Notes under the pieces: model-generated
The model's input: the letters and a program-made list of their open reading frames with translations, nothing else
What the model was told of the DNA's origin: nothing
Databases searched by the model: none
Position numbers and translations under genes: made by a program
Shown: piece by piece, positions 10,338-24,910 of the stretch
How the letters are laid out: every line of letters starts with the position of its first letter
How positions within the stretch are numbered: the first letter of the stretch is position 1
Assembly (NCBI GenBank): GCA_037179335.1
Contig: JAKZHN010000003.1
Span: forward strand, 1,860,001-1,924,000
Length of the DNA stretch: 64,000 nt
Reading direction: 5' to 3'
Origin: Cyclaneusma minus
Lineage: Eukaryota; Ascomycota; Leotiomycetes; Marthamycetales; Marthamycetaceae

Positions 10338-13300
10338 ATTATTTTTCCCTTTATAGCTTTAGGCCTTGGAGCTTTTAAATGCGGATTTTCGTTTTCCGGT
10401 AATTTAATATTTAGCTTTAGTTATTAATTTTGGCTTTTTATTTTGGCTATATAAATTAATAGGCTTTTATTAATTCGCCATTATTAATTATTATTTTTAA
10501 ATTATTATTGCCTAATTTTTAAAGCTTTAATTTTAATATATAGCTTATATTATTTATTATTAAATTAATTTTAAGCTTTTGTTTAATTAGTTTTATTATT
10601 TCAATTTCAATTTTTTTATATTAAAATTTTATTGGGATTTTATTATTTTTATCGGCTTGTTTATATTTTTCCCGCTTTTTCTTTTATAAATGCTAAAAAG
10701 TTAATATAGCAGCGGCTTATTTTAAATAATTGGTTTTAGGATTTCTTTATTTTTTTTTATTTTTTTTTACGCATTATATATTTTTTGCAATAATAATATA
10801 TTAATTTTTAATTGTATTTTTAATTTTAATTTTCTTTTAATTTTTTTAGCAAATTTTAAAATGTTTCTTCTTTTTAATATATTGTTTTATAGCAATTATA
10901 TTAGGCTTTATTAAAATTTTATTTATATAAAGCAAGCTTTCCTATTTCTATTAAATTTCTTTTTATTATTGCCTTTATACGGGTTTTTTAATATATGCCT
11001 TTTTAACGGAAATTAAGCCCTTTTTTTTTCTTTCTTTTAATATTATAATCCCTAATATTTTTAATTATAAAATATAGAATCTTAATAGCGGCTTATTTTA
11101 AATCCCGCGCAATAAGGATTTTGCTTATAATTATAATGGTAATATTAAATTTGCAATTTCGCCGCAGGATTTAAAATATAATTTTATTAAGTCCGCATTT
11201 GCACTTTAAATTTAAATTTATATTTGCTATATATAAAGCTTTTATTTAAAGCTCTTTTATAAAATATTTAATATTTATAATTAGGCTGTAAATAATTATA
11301 AACCCTTTTATTATATAATAAGAGTAATTCTTTTTTATTAATTAATTTATTATTTTGCAAATTTCCATTGCTTAAGTTCCTTTATTTAATATAGCTTATA
11401 ATGCCCTTATATTTTATCGCCATTATTATATTAAGGTTTAGGCTTTTTTTAAAAAATTAGCGCATTAATTACAATAATAAATTAACCCAATTAAACAATA
11501 ATATAAAGGCTGCCGGGATCTTTTTTCGCTTTAAAATTTATATTTTCTTAAAATATAAAATACGTATTATATTTAAAAGTATTATAGCTGCAATAACAGC
11601 TTTAATTAAAATTATTTTTGCAATTTATATTTTAATATATATAATAATTAATAATTAATATTATTTGGTAAATTTATTTTCCGTTTCTTTATATATATTT
11701 AATTAAAATATAAATAAATTGCAATTTTGATTTTTTTTAATAATATTCTTTTTAATAAAAAACAAACCCCCGAATTTTTAACAATATAATATAAAATATG
11801 GAAATTATAAATTTAATATATGCGAATTAGAATTTAAAAATATTATGATTTTTTAATGTTGCTAACCGGATTTATTTTATATAATTTTTAATTATATATT
11901 TTATAATTTTTAATTAAATTAAGCTTATTATCTAATTTCCAATTTTTTAATTTCATGTTTTATAAAATATAAAGCAATAATTAAATTTATATTTTTATAT
12001 TTTAAATACTTTTTCTTTTTGCTTTTGCTTAATATTATACATAATTAAATATTTCTTATTTAAATATAAGGCTGGAATTGGTTTTTTAGCATTTTGTTTT
12101 AAAGCCTGCGCCTTTTTTATAATTTTTCCATTATTATTATAATTTAGTTTTAATGTGTTTTTAATAAATGTATCTAAAATTGTTAGGATATTTTTTAAAA
12201 AAAATTAAATTAATATTTGGCTTTGATTTTGGCTTTAGCTTCTTTAATATATACAAAATATAAGCTAATTTTCTTTGTATTTTTTATATATTATAATTTT
12301 TTTAATTTCCTATTTTTAATTATTTTTAAAATTTTTAAAATCTGCAAAATATAATTTATAAATATTATTTTAAAATTCTTTAGCGAATTTTAAAAGGCTA
12401 TTATAAAAAATATTATATAAATTTTTTAATTAAAATCTAAACAGGGATTTTAAGCAATAAACTTAGGCTTTTAGTTTTTGAATAGTAAAAAAGAATTCTT
12501 TTTTGCTAGCTTTCTAGCGTTAAAGTATATATTTTTAATAAATAAAAGAAATTCAATTCTTTTTATTAAAATCTATATATTTTTTTTTAAATATTGCTTT
12601 ATATATTTATTAATAATACTTTTCCAATTTTTATAATAAAATATATTTATTGCATTATATTTTTATTTTTATCTTTTTATATTAAATATTTTAATTTTTA
12701 TAAATTATATAAATATTTTAATGCTAATTTATAAATAATATCTATATATTTTAAAAAAGAGTGTTCTTTTAGTATTTTTTATTTTATATTATTATAAGCA
12801 AATTTTGCTATAGCTAATTAAATTACCTAATTTATTTTATTATTATTATAGCAATATTATATATAAGTTTTAAAATTTAATTTACTTGCTTTATTTGCCT
12901 ATTTATTTAAAAATAAAATAAAATATTATATTTGCGTCTTATATAGAATTTATAATAAAAGGCTTTTTATAATATGCTAATAAATATAAAGCTAGAATTA
13001 AATATAATAATTTTAAAAATGTCTATAAAATTAATAATTTTCTTAGAGATTATATATTGATATTTTTAATTATATATATAAATTCTATAATTTTAATATA
13101 ATAACTTATTATTATTATAATAATATTATATATTTTGCTTGTATATTATAATTTTGGCAAATTCATTATAAAACTTTATAATAAATATATTTATAACTTA
13201 TTAATAAAAAATAAAAATTATAGCTAATTATAAAATAAATATTAGCGAATTCTATTTTATTAGCAAATATAGCAATTATATATATAAGTTTATATTTTTA

Positions 13301-14639
13301 CCTATATATTTAGCTAATAATATTTATAATAAATTAAAATTAGCATTTAATTTATTTTAAAATGGCGTATTAATTTACTATTATAATAAATATATAAAAA
13401 TTTATTGCGTAATATATTTGCTATAAAAATATATAATTTGCTTTTTTTATATAATACATTGTTTTTAAATTGCCATTATTTATTTTTATATAATATAAAT
13501 TAGCTTTGTATTTTTTTTTATATATTTATTATTTTTTAAAATTTTAAAAATAATTATAAAGCTTGCTGTAATTATTCCGGTTTTTAAATTTTTATAAATT
13601 AAATAAAATATAGCTTTTTGCTTAAAAATTTGTATTTATAATATATACATAAAATATATAATATTAATTTGCCGGCTTAATAATTTTGATTGAAATATAA
13701 TTACCGTCTTTATAAAAACAGCTATATTTTTTAAAAATTATATATATAATATATAATTAAATAAATAATAAAGCTTTTATTATAATATAAATAAAAATCC
13801 TTTTAATATTTTTGCTTAAGCACTTTTTACTGCCTTTTTATAATTTAATTTATAAAATAAAGGGTTAGCGGTATTTTTAATTTTTATAATATATTTAATA
13901 TTAAAATTTCAAAATTTTAACTTTATAGCCTATTTTATATAATATTTATTAAAGTTTTTATCTTTATAAAATAATATAAATTATTATAATTTTATAATAT
14001 CTAAATTTTGTAATATATATTTTTAATATATTGCTTTTAATGCTAAAACTATTTTATAATTGCAAGGAAACTAATATTATATATTTAATATATTAATTTT
14101 ATATTAATTAGCTTATAAAATTAAAAAGCTATTAAATACTAATAATATTACATTAATGTTTTTTAAATTTTTTAATTGCTTTAAAACTCCTAATATTACA
14201 AATTTAAAAATATTATATATAATTTGCAAACCTTTTATAAAATTAAAATATTGCAATATTAGCTTATTTATAAATATATTTTTAATATATTAAAAAGCCT
14301 TTTATATTTTTAAAAGCCATTTAAATAGGCCTTATATATATATATATTATTAATAAGCAAATTAATTATAAATGATATAATTTTATTATATTTTAAAATA
14401 AACGATGTATAAAAATTGGCTTATTTTAAAAATAATTGCAATTTTATATATATAATTAATATAGGTATTTTTAAATAGCGCGTATTTTTTCTAGCTTTAT
14501 ATATATATTGTTCCTTTTTATTATAAAGCTTAAAAATAAAATCTTATTTATTTTAAATTTGTATTTGCTTTTTTTTTATAAAAAAAATATTTTTATAGTT
14601 TTTTGAATATGGCTTTTATATATTTATTATATTCTTTTT

Positions 14640-14880
14640 TAAATAAATTAAAATACTATTAAAATAAATTATTATAATAATATTTAAAAGCTTTTTAAGT
14701 TCTATATTTATATAAGCTTAAAATATAGCTAATATATTTACCAATTTAAATAATATTATTAAATATTTAAAATAGCTATATTCCATATAAAATGCTGGTT
14801 TTATATATATATATATTATAATATGCACTTTTAAAATCCAGTTTAATAAAAAATTTAGTTTTTTTTAATTTAGCTAGGAA
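14640..14880 (-). pseudogene. Reverse transcriptase remnant (Ty3/gypsy)
   Basis: On the minus strand from 14856 one frame reads KFFIKLDFKSAYYN, matching the gypsy RT block F-x-KLDLxSAYxxI. After a one-base frame change the next frame gives EYSYFKYLIILF, KLVNILAIF, a TAA where Gln is expected, then AYIN. This parallels the region YGxFEYLVMPFGLxNAPATFQAYIN. At 14666 YFNSILIY stands where the catalytic Y-L-D-D-I-L-I-Y block lies, both aspartates having been changed. Order and spacing are those of gypsy RT palm motifs. The copy cannot be active. Confidence 0.85.
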
Positions 14881-17510
14881 TTTATTAATTAAAAAACATA
14901 AACAGCAATTTTTAATAATTATATTATTTAATGTTTTATAATTAATATATGAATATAAGCTATCATGTTTTTAAATATAAATAATATAAGCGTTTTTATT
15001 AGGCTTTTTAATTTATAAATCCAGCTTTTTATTAGCGCATTATTAAAATAGGTTTTTAATATAATTAGCTATTTTTTAAATAATCTTTAAATAAATTAAT
15101 AAAATAAACTTGCCTTAATTTTTATAATATAATCCCAATTAAAATATATAAATAATATACTAGGTTTTATTATATTAAAAATATTATTAAAATGGCTTAA
15201 TTTTTTTAATTTTTTATATTTTAATTTTTTGCTTTAATTTTGATCTTAAGTTTATTGTATATTTTTTGCGAATATTTCTAATGCTTAATAATTTATGGCT
15301 TTAAAAGTATATTAAAGTTTTATTTTATTTTGCTAAAATTTTGGTATTTTGCTTAATATATGCATAATAGGATTTTTATTTAAATTTGCGGTATTTTTTA
15401 TAAAGAATAGCTTTTTATGTATTTTGCTAAATATTACTTTATATAATTTAATATTCTACTTTCAGCTTTTATATATAAAATATTTTATATATAATAATTT
15501 CTTATTTATTATATTTAAAATATAAATCATTATATTTAGCTTTTTTAATTTATTCAATTTATTTTAAGCAGTAATTTTATATTTAATTCAATATTTATAA
15601 ATAAAGCTAATTTTAGCCCATTTATAATATTTATTGCCTGCTTATTTAAGCTAAAATATATTTAAAAATACATTATATAAATATGCAAGTATTTTATATA
15701 CTTTAATATTTTAATATTTTATATTACATTTATTATTAAGGATTTTAATAAAAGTTTTATAATATTCTTAAATTTTTGTTTTATTTTTATTAGAAAACCA
15801 AATTTATAGGTATTATATATATGTATTAATTTATTTCCTTTTTTTTCAATTATTAATAATATAAATCTTTTATTTAATTTATTATTAATAAAGGCAAAAA
15901 CGGAAACCATATTTTAAATATTAACTGCAATTAAGCAATTAATCATTATACGCTTTTATTTTATAAAAAAATTATTAAATTGGGCAATTACTGGTAAGTT
16001 TTGTTTTTTAATTATTATATTTATATTTATAGCTTATAAAATTAGGGATTGTATTTGCAGCTTTTATAAAAGGGCTATAATTATATTTATTTTAATTATA
16101 ATTAAAGCTATTTTTATATAATTAGCCTTTTTTTATAGCCGCTAAAACTATTATTATTTAAAATATACGCTTTGCCGCTGGGCTATTTATATTTACGGGC
16201 CTTATATTTAAGCTTTTAGCAATTTTAACATATGTTTTTCTTATAAATGCAATTAAATAGGCTATTATTATTAAAATTATAATTAAAATATAAAAAAACC
16301 GGTATTAATTTCAGCTATATTGCTAATTTGTATTTTAATAATAGCTATTTGCTTTTATTTTTACAATTAAGCTAATATTAAATTGCTGCATTATTATTTA
16401 AAATATTATATAAATTTTGCAATTTATTATAATTATTATAATGCTTTTTTAAATTATTTGCATTCAATATATTTTTGGCTTTAAATTAAAAATTAAATTT
16501 ACTTTTGCGCTTAATATTTTCGGCTATATTAAATATATATTAAATATTAAGTTATAATTAATCGCCTTATTAGAAAATAAAATCATATTTAATATTATTA
16601 TAAAGCTTAGAAATAAATTAATTATTAAAAAATATAAAAAATATATTTCTTATACTAAAAAGCAAGATTTTTATTTTGCAATAAAATTATTTAATTGTTT
16701 TAAGCCCTTTTAATAAATTAATTTAATACATATAATATATATTGCTATTTTGTATTTATTATATTTTGTATCAAAATTTTTAATTTATTTAATAATATTG
16801 CTATATAATATATATATAATCTTCAAATACAATTAAAACGCAATAAATACGGATTATATTATTTTCCGGAAAAAAAATTAAAGCTGCATATTAAACTAAT
16901 TTTATAAACAATTAAATTATTTATAATATTTATATATATTATATATATAATACAGCCTAATATTTGAAACATAAATTCTTTTAAGCATATAATTTTCTTT
17001 GGCAATTAATTGCTTATTATTAAAATTTAAATTATGCAAATTATATTTACGAGTAAAAATCGCAATTTTGGCTTGCAATTTCGCAATTTCTTTCTTAGCT
17101 TTGAATTTTTGAATAATTTATTAAATAGCTGCAAAATCGTCGAAATTTAAATTTACTTGGCTTTAAATTAAATTAAAAAAAAAGCGGGAGCAAAAGCTTA
17201 ATTAATTTTGCTTTTGCGCAATATATTTATATTTTTAATTGGGGCGCTTTGATTATTAATATTAGTAATATTTTTATTAGCACCGTTAATAAATCCATTA
17301 TTGCTTTTATTAAATGCAATTTCCTAATTTAGCGCATAAATTTTGCCAGTATTTCTGCCAATATTAAGTTTTTTTAAAATTAAATAAAATTTGTTTTTAA
17401 AACTTTTAATAGGACTTTTGCAAATAAGATTATTACCGGATTTGCGGCTGGTAAATTTAATAATTATTATTTTGCTAAATTATTATTTTTTAAAATAAAA
17501 GCGGCTATTT

Positions 17511-17736
17511 TATTATAATGGTTAAAAATAAATTAATAAATAAAAATGCATTATATATATTCTTGAGCTATAAAAAATAGCTGCTGCCTTTTTTAAATAA
17601 AAATAGCAGCGCTTAAATGTTATATATTAAAAGCCTTGCTTAGCGTTTTTAATAAGCAATGCTTACTTTTTACGCACCTTTAGCGCACGTGCTTTATAGG
17701 GTATTCGCAAAGCGCCGTCCTCGGCCCCGTGTGATA
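17511..17736 (-). repeat. LTR (5' LTR of the minus-strand gypsy element)
   Basis: Partner of 10112-10337, same length and orientation. It keeps more G+C (GCGCACGTGC near 17685, GCGCCG near 17713) and is therefore closer to the unmutated LTR. Followed immediately by TATTT, the target-site duplication. Confidence 0.85.
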
Positions 17737-17741
17737 TATTT

Positions 17742-20700
17742 ATAATGCTATTTTTTATAAAACGTTTGAAATTAAAATTAATATCAATAGAAATATAATT
17801 TTGAAAAACACAAATTTAATCAATAATAAGCTAAAGTATTTATTGGCGCCAATTAGGTATTTAATTATTAATAAAATTAATATAATAGGTTAGAAAATAT
17901 TAAAAAGACTAAATAATAAATGCAATAAAATTTGGCAGAACTTTTCCCAATTTATATTAAAATTTAATAATTTTAATCAATTTGTTTCTATTATTAATAC
18001 GCTAATTTAAAAAACCAATTTATAAACGGCAAATTATTAAATTTCTTCAAAAACGATTCGAATTTATAAAATTGCTTTTAAAATATTACTTTTCTAATTA
18101 AGCAAATAAAATAGAAAAACAATCTTGCTTATTGAGCATTTTTATATAAGGCTAAAATCTGTATTTTTATTATGAAAAATTTAAAATAATTGAATTTAAA
18201 AATAAGAAAAAAAACCTAAATAGAATAAAAAGAAATTACCATTTTAAACCATTCAAAAACAAAACGCTATATTTTTAATTGCAAAGAAATTCGTTGCTTT
18301 GCCGTATAAAAAAATAAAAAAATTGGATTTTTGCAGCAGAATATATCCGATTTTCCAAGTTAAAACCGGGTATTTTAAAAATCGCCCAATTGCTTTAATT
18401 AATATTATTTAATTAAAATAATTGTATTAAATTCTATAAATTCTTTTTTTTATTAAAAGCATATTTATAATAATGTTTTGTAATATTAATATTAATATAA
18501 AATTAATAAATTAAAAACTTAAAATAGCCAATAATATTATAATTGATTTTATAAATATATTTATTAAGCTTTTTCTTTTATAGCTCGGTTTCTATACTAT
18601 TTAGCAAATATTTATAAAATTAATAAAAATCCTTATTTTAGCAGTAAGCCCTTTTTTTATTATTTTATTTATATTAAATTTAAAGCCAATAATTCTAAGC
18701 TATTTCTAGGCCTATTAAAAATATTTATTCAATTTTTTTAAATGAATTAAATAATATTATTAAAAACCCAGTAAACTAAATTTCTATTAATGTGATTTAT
18801 AATTAAATGCCGCTTATTTCTATATTTAAGATTATGGATTATAAGTTTTAAAAGCAAATTCTTAATAAATTAAAAATAAATTTTTATTTTTAAAATTTTT
18901 ATAAAAACCTTTATTATAAATAGGCTTTTTTAAATATATAGCTCGGCCGGCTGATATTAAATAAATTCTTTATTTAAAATATAAAATTTGTTTTACAAAT
19001 ATTTTTTATAGGCCAAATATACAATTAAAAGCGTTTTTGCTTAATTTGGAAAAGAAATCTGCTAATATATATAAATAATAGGCTGCTAATGCAATGCATT
19101 TAATATTTGACCATATAACTTTTGTTTCTATAATAAATAATATTATTTATTATTTTATTTGCCAAAAGAAATTATTATTTTATTTTAATTTTATTTTATT
19201 TTTATTTTAAATATTATAAAAACTCTATTTATTATTGGATATAATATATTAAAATAAATTTAATATTAATATACAATTTTTATAATTATAAGCCAAATTT
19301 TAATTCCATTTGCATATTTTAGCTATTATTAGCGTATTATATTGCCAAAGCTATAAAAAAGCAATTTGACTTATTAATAATATACGGCTTTATATTTTAT
19401 ATTTTTTATAATATTTTGCAAATTCATACTATATTAATTAAAAGTTCAAATTATATTAATTAAAGATTTAAATTGCTTTAATAGTTTTTGTTTAAAAATA
19501 TATATATATAAATTATTAGGAATATTTTGTAATATATATATATATATTAATAATTTATTGCAAAGGTAATTAATTTATATAATTTGTTTTTTATATAATA
19601 GATAAGGGATTTTGGTTTTTAAAATTAAAATTCCTATATAAATTATTTAATTTTTAGCAATTGATGCTAAAATTTAATATTTAATCAAATTGTTAGATGC
19701 ATATTTTATATTAAATATTAAATTTGCACGCTTTTTAATAAATATGAGTTTTTTAAAATATATTCGATTATATTTTGCTATTTAGCTTTATTCATTATAA
19801 ATAGCTAAAATAAAAATTAGACTTTTATATTTAAATTTCCAATATAAATTAATTAAAACTAGCCTGATTTGCATAAGTTTTATAGCTATTTGCTTTTTTA
19901 AATTAAAAGCACCATTGGAATATTTTTTAATTAATAGTATTTTAAAAATTAAACTATCTATATTGATGTTTAATTAGGATTTTCTTATATTTTATTTTTT
20001 TAATCGCTATTTTTTATATTTATTTTTTAAATATTTATTTTTAGTATATTGGAAAACTGCTTTAAGTTAATTGATTTTGAAAAGTTAATTAATAATTTTA
20101 AATTTGGATTTTATTGGATATTAATAAAAATAATAAATCCATTGCATATTTTAATTGGATTTAAAATATTTTTTACAATTTATATAAAATTTAAACTTGC
20201 TTTAAAAATAATATGTTAATTTTAATATAAATACTTTGTTTTTAAAATATTAAATCGCTATTTTATGTATTTGCTTTATATTAAATCGATTTTAATTTAA
20301 TTATTAATTTCTGCGTTTTTTTAATTTTTATATATTAATTTGCTTTAATCCTTTTTAGTATTTTTAAACATTATATTAATTTATTTAATATTTCTATTTC
20401 TAATTTTTGCGCTTTTTTTTATAATAGCCAATATTTTTAATTTAAAGCGCCCCGCTAATGATTTTATTAATAAAACCCCAGCCAGTGTTGTTTTTTATAA
20501 AAATAAAAATAAAATAATCAAATAATTCAAAAACGATAATTAGCCTAAAAATAATAATTAATTTAAAAACAATAATTAGCCCAAGGCCAATGGTTCCTTT
20601 ATTTTTATAATAAATTTCCTTTCTTTTACATCCGGCAATTCCTTTCGCGCAGCTGGAAAAAACATTTTTTTTTGCAATAATATTATTAATTACCGCTATT

Positions 20701-21919
20701 ATTTACAACTCCAATATATTAAAATTGGCCTTTTTTCCCTAATAATCCTATTAACGCCAAAAGCTTTATTAGGCGTTCTATATTTAAATTTAATACCGCG
20801 TAAATATATAAAGCTAGCTTTATTGCAAATTGGCTTTAGCGCCAAATTGGAAATAATATAATAAATTACAAATATATAATAAATTAAAAGAAACGCAAAA
20901 TAGCCCAAATTTTAAAGCAAATTTATTATTTGAAAACTTTAAAAATAAATCATTAATTAAATGCCCTATAGGCGCTTTAAAATTGAAATAATATTTTGCC
21001 CAAATATAAAATAGCTTGGATTTTAAAATTTGGCATTTAAAAGCATTTAGTAAAAATTTATATTAATACTTTAATAATATAGCATATTTTTTTTATATAA
21101 AGCTATTTAAATACAGCGATAATAAAGTAATTGCTTATATAGCAATTGCTGCAAATATAATTAATTTTTAAATTGCCAATAATTAGAATTTTTCAAATTT
21201 TATTAATTAAAAAAATTTTACCGCTAGCAAATGAATTAAATTTGCCTAATTAGCCTATTTTACTTTTGAAGTTTTTATAATAATTGGCATTTGCTTTATT
21301 ATTTAAATTTGGCCTGCAATAAATATGTAGCAAACGGTTATAAATAGCTATAAGGCCAAGCTTATAAATTTTGGTTTTTTAAATAATTTGGCTAAAAACA
21401 ACTATTGCAATTAAAATTAATATTGCTAATTTAAAAAAAAGCGCAAATTTACAAATCCTGGCAATAATAAATTTTAGCATTTATTTTCAATTTAATATAT
21501 AAACTCAATGCTAAGATTTTGAAATTTAATTGCGATTTTAATTTAAAATACTATTTAATTATACTTTAATTTAATTATTAAACTTTGGTTTTTTTGGCTG
21601 CTATTTGTTTTAATTATTTGCTTTTTAATTATATATTTTATTTGTTTTTATTTTTTCGCTTTCGCTTATTTTAGTTTTAATTTTATATTTAAAATATAAA
21701 AATATATATTTAATAAAAAATATAAAATAGCAATGCTTTTAATTATTTATTTTGCAAATAAATATTATTTTTTATACGATGTTTAAAAATTATAAACGCC
21801 GCAAAGCTTTATTAATATAATATTATATTTAAAGCGTTTTTGGCTAATTTTAAATATTTATTAATACTATAGCAGCTGAATTTGGCAATTTTAGCGGCTT
21901 TCTTTTAAAATTACACTAT
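17742..21919. other. Unclassified mutated repeat DNA
   Basis: A+T-rich throughout. Around 20515-20585 a short tandem of units like AAAAACAATAATTAGCC occurs about three times. The minus-strand frame at 20699-20908 keeps an unusually normal codon pattern near its C-terminus but has no recognisable domain. Confidence 0.35.
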
Positions 21920-22340
21920 TTTATCAATCTCAAATTATATTCAAGCCTAAATTAAAACTAAATATCCAATAATACTAAGCAAAAAATTACAATGTCCTAT
22001 CAATTTTAAATTATATTAAATTTCAAATTAAATTGAATTTTAAATAATAGTAAATTTTAAATTATAATACTCTGCTAATTTTAAATTAAATTCAAGCTTT
22101 AAACTAAATTAAATGTCTAATTATATAGAGTTTTAAATTATACTGCTTTACCAGCTTTAAATTATCCAATACAATATTAATTTATATTTGATTTTTAATT
22201 AAAATAGATTATTTAATTAGACCGATTTTTAAATAATTTTAAATTTTAAATTACATTGCTCTATTAATCTTCAATCAGCCTATATAATATTAAATTAAAC
22301 TTAAACCTTAAATTAATTTTAAGCTTTAGATTAAATAGCT
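21920..22340 (+). repeat. Internal A+T minisatellite array (copy 2)
   Basis: Units built on TTTTAAATTAAATT with variable 4-7 base linkers (TCAAGC, GAATT, ATGTCT), in the same orientation as the right-edge array. Confidence 0.5.
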
Positions 22341-24689
22341 AGAAAACTTTATAATGTCTTTTATATTGATTTGCTAAAACCATTTAAAATATCGGTAAAT
22401 AATACAATAAAATCCTGCCCAAATAATTTAAAAAGTTCAAAAAACAATTAAAAATAGGAAATAAATAAAGTTTTGGCTTATAAAAAAGACTTAAAAGAAA
22501 AGCTTATATTTTATATACAATGGAGAAATTGGAATTATAATTGGGATTAATTGCTATTATAAAATGAATTTGAAAATGCCTTTATAATTTTAATTAAATT
22601 TATTAAAAAAGAATTAAAATTAATATATATAATTTCTTTTTGTAAAAACAAGGCAAGCTATAATAATTAAAATAAAACACCAAGCTTAAAAACAATATTT
22701 ATATAGCAGAAAGCCAATTACGCAAATTATAAAGCAAAAGAAAAGCAAATTTATAAACAAATTATAATAAAACTATATAATATATAATTATATTTACAAA
22801 GCTTAAAACCTATTTAATATAAATATAAAATAGCATTTTAAAATATAATTAAATAAAAAAAACCATTGTTGTATTAGAAAAGTTTTTAATTAAAAAGCTT
22901 TTTCGAAAGACCCAAGCTATTATTAAAAAAAATTAATTTCTTCGATTTTATATTATTATTATTGCCCTCTAGCTTTTCCTTTTTCTGCTATTTTTATTAT
23001 TTTTATTATTATTGTCTATTGAAATAATTTTATATTTCTATATTGGAAACATTTTAACCCGCTTAATAAAACTAATTAAAGCATTGGAAAAAAATCTTTT
23101 AGCTAAAGCTATGCTTTTAGACTAGGAAGATAAAACCCAATTGGAAAAAAGATTTTTATAAACGGGAAATTGGAATATTTTATTCTATTAAATTTGCTGA
23201 AGCGAATTAAAAATATTTTTATAAAACAAAACGGCAAAAAGTCCTATAAGCATTATTAGCGAATTAAAAATTAATATTTTGAATACAAATTAAAAAATTA
23301 ATAATTTAGGCGCGGGCTTGGATTGGTATTTAAAAAAAGATTGCATATTTAATTTATATTATATTAATTGTAATTATTATTTGTATATAATTAGTCCAGA
23401 TACAAATATTAAAAAAAGGCTAAAAAATTTATAGCGCTTCCTTTTATTGATTTTGCAATATTGCTTGCAACAGCAAAAAAACCTATAAAAGGTTTTGCTT
23501 TTAAAAAAGCACAATTTATATTCAATAAATCTTTTTTTAAATATAAAGCTAAAAGCCATAATAAAAAAGCCTTTAAGCTATTGCAAAATTAGCCATACTA
23601 TTAGCAAAAAAAAGAAAAACCAATTTATAAAAACAAAATATTAGAAATCAATAATATAATAGCGAATAGCGGCGAATTTTTTTCGATTTTTTTTAAAATA
23701 TAATTAATATAAATATAAATAATTTAAAATTCAGATTTATCCAGCTAATGAATAAAAAGCCAAAAAGGCTTATATTAAAAATCCAGCAAATTAAGATTTT
23801 TAATTTTTTTAATATATAGGCGAATAATTGCTATTCTTTTTATTATAAAGATTTTTTAAAACAATACTGCACCAAGATCTTTTACAATAAAAGAATTTCC
23901 TTATTATTTAAAAATAACCGGACGAATAAACGCCTTTTTTTAAAAAGTTTTACTGAAATATTTTAATAAATAAAAAATAAACAAAAAAATCAGATTTATA
24001 GCCCTTTTTTAAAGTTTTGCCGGATATAATAAAAAATTTAGAAAACACCAATAGAATATAAATAAAAAGACCTTTAAATAGAATAATATTATAAATAAAA
24101 GATTTAATAATGCAAAAAGACTTTAAAGGCATTTGCGTTTTATATGCAGAACTTTTATTAAAAATAGCTATAAAAAAACAATTATTAAAAAAAGCTGGAT
24201 ATTTCAAAAAATCTTGAATTTAATAATAAAAGGCTAATACAAATATTTAAAAAGGCCTAAAAGACTCGCAAAGAATTAAAAATAAAAATTTAATATAATA
24301 GCACATGGACCGCGTGCATTTTTAGGGAAAAAAGCAGAAAAGCCAAATTTAAAAAATTAATTATTTGGCGCAAATCGCCGCTATATTAAATTACTAGCTA
24401 AAATTTATAAATTAGCGGGAAAAATAATAAAATAATAAAATAAAAATATTGAAATTTTAATAGCTTAAAAATATAAAAGCAAAATAATATAGCATTAATT
24501 AAATTAGTAATAACTGGCCAATTTAAATATTAAAAGCAAAAGAAATTGTATAGATTTAAGATTAAAACTATAAATAATTATATACGAATTACCAAATACG
24601 AATAAAAGCAATTAAAGCAAAACACGCAAAAATAAAATAGACTTTCTTATCCTAATGCGATAAATAATTTAGCTAGCAAATAAAGCTTT
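22341..24689. other. Degenerate coding-like DNA, unidentified
   Basis: Plus-strand frames at about 22380-22870 and 23084-23520 look like former coding sequence: runs of mixed residues interrupted mainly by TAA/TAG, with one TGA in place of a likely CGA. No conserved motif could be named. Stop frequency is below, but not far below, what A+T-rich random sequence would give. Confidence 0.35.
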
Positions 24690-24910
24690 AAATCAGATTT
24701 TAATTTTAAATTAAAATAAGCCTTAAAATAAAATAAATAACCAATTAGATTTCAGCTTTAAATTAAAATAAACGTTAAATAAAATTAGAATTTTAAATTA
24801 AATTAAGCTTTAAATTAAATTGACTTTTAAATTAAACTAAGTATTTAATTAGACTCAGCTTTAAATTATATTATAATAGCAATTTTAAATTAGTTTATTA
24901 ATTTTAAGAA
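24690..24910 (+). repeat. Internal A+T minisatellite array (copy 3)
   Basis: Repeats of CTTTAAATTAAATTRAC-type units, same orientation as the arrays at 21.9-22.3 kb and 29.06-29.43 kb. Confidence 0.5.

Larger units (their letters stand above)
10107..17741 (-). mobile_element. Ty3/gypsy LTR retrotransposon, full length, RIP-inactivated
   Basis: The element proper is 10112-17736 (7625 bp). Its ends are direct repeats of equal length (226 bp, 10112-10337 and 17511-17736). These are flanked by an identical 5-bp duplication TATTT (10107-10111 and 17737-17741), the usual target-site duplication size for LTR elements. On the minus strand the LTR begins near TATCACACGGGG and ends in ATAATA, compatible with TG...CA ends altered by TG-to-TA / CA-to-TA change. 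Reverse transcriptase remains lie on the minus strand at about 14640-14880, so the element reads right to left: gag/protease would be at about 15-17.4 kb, RNase H and integrase below 14.6 kb. Every coding part is full of stops. The two LTRs differ at many sites, mainly transitions. Confidence 0.85.
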
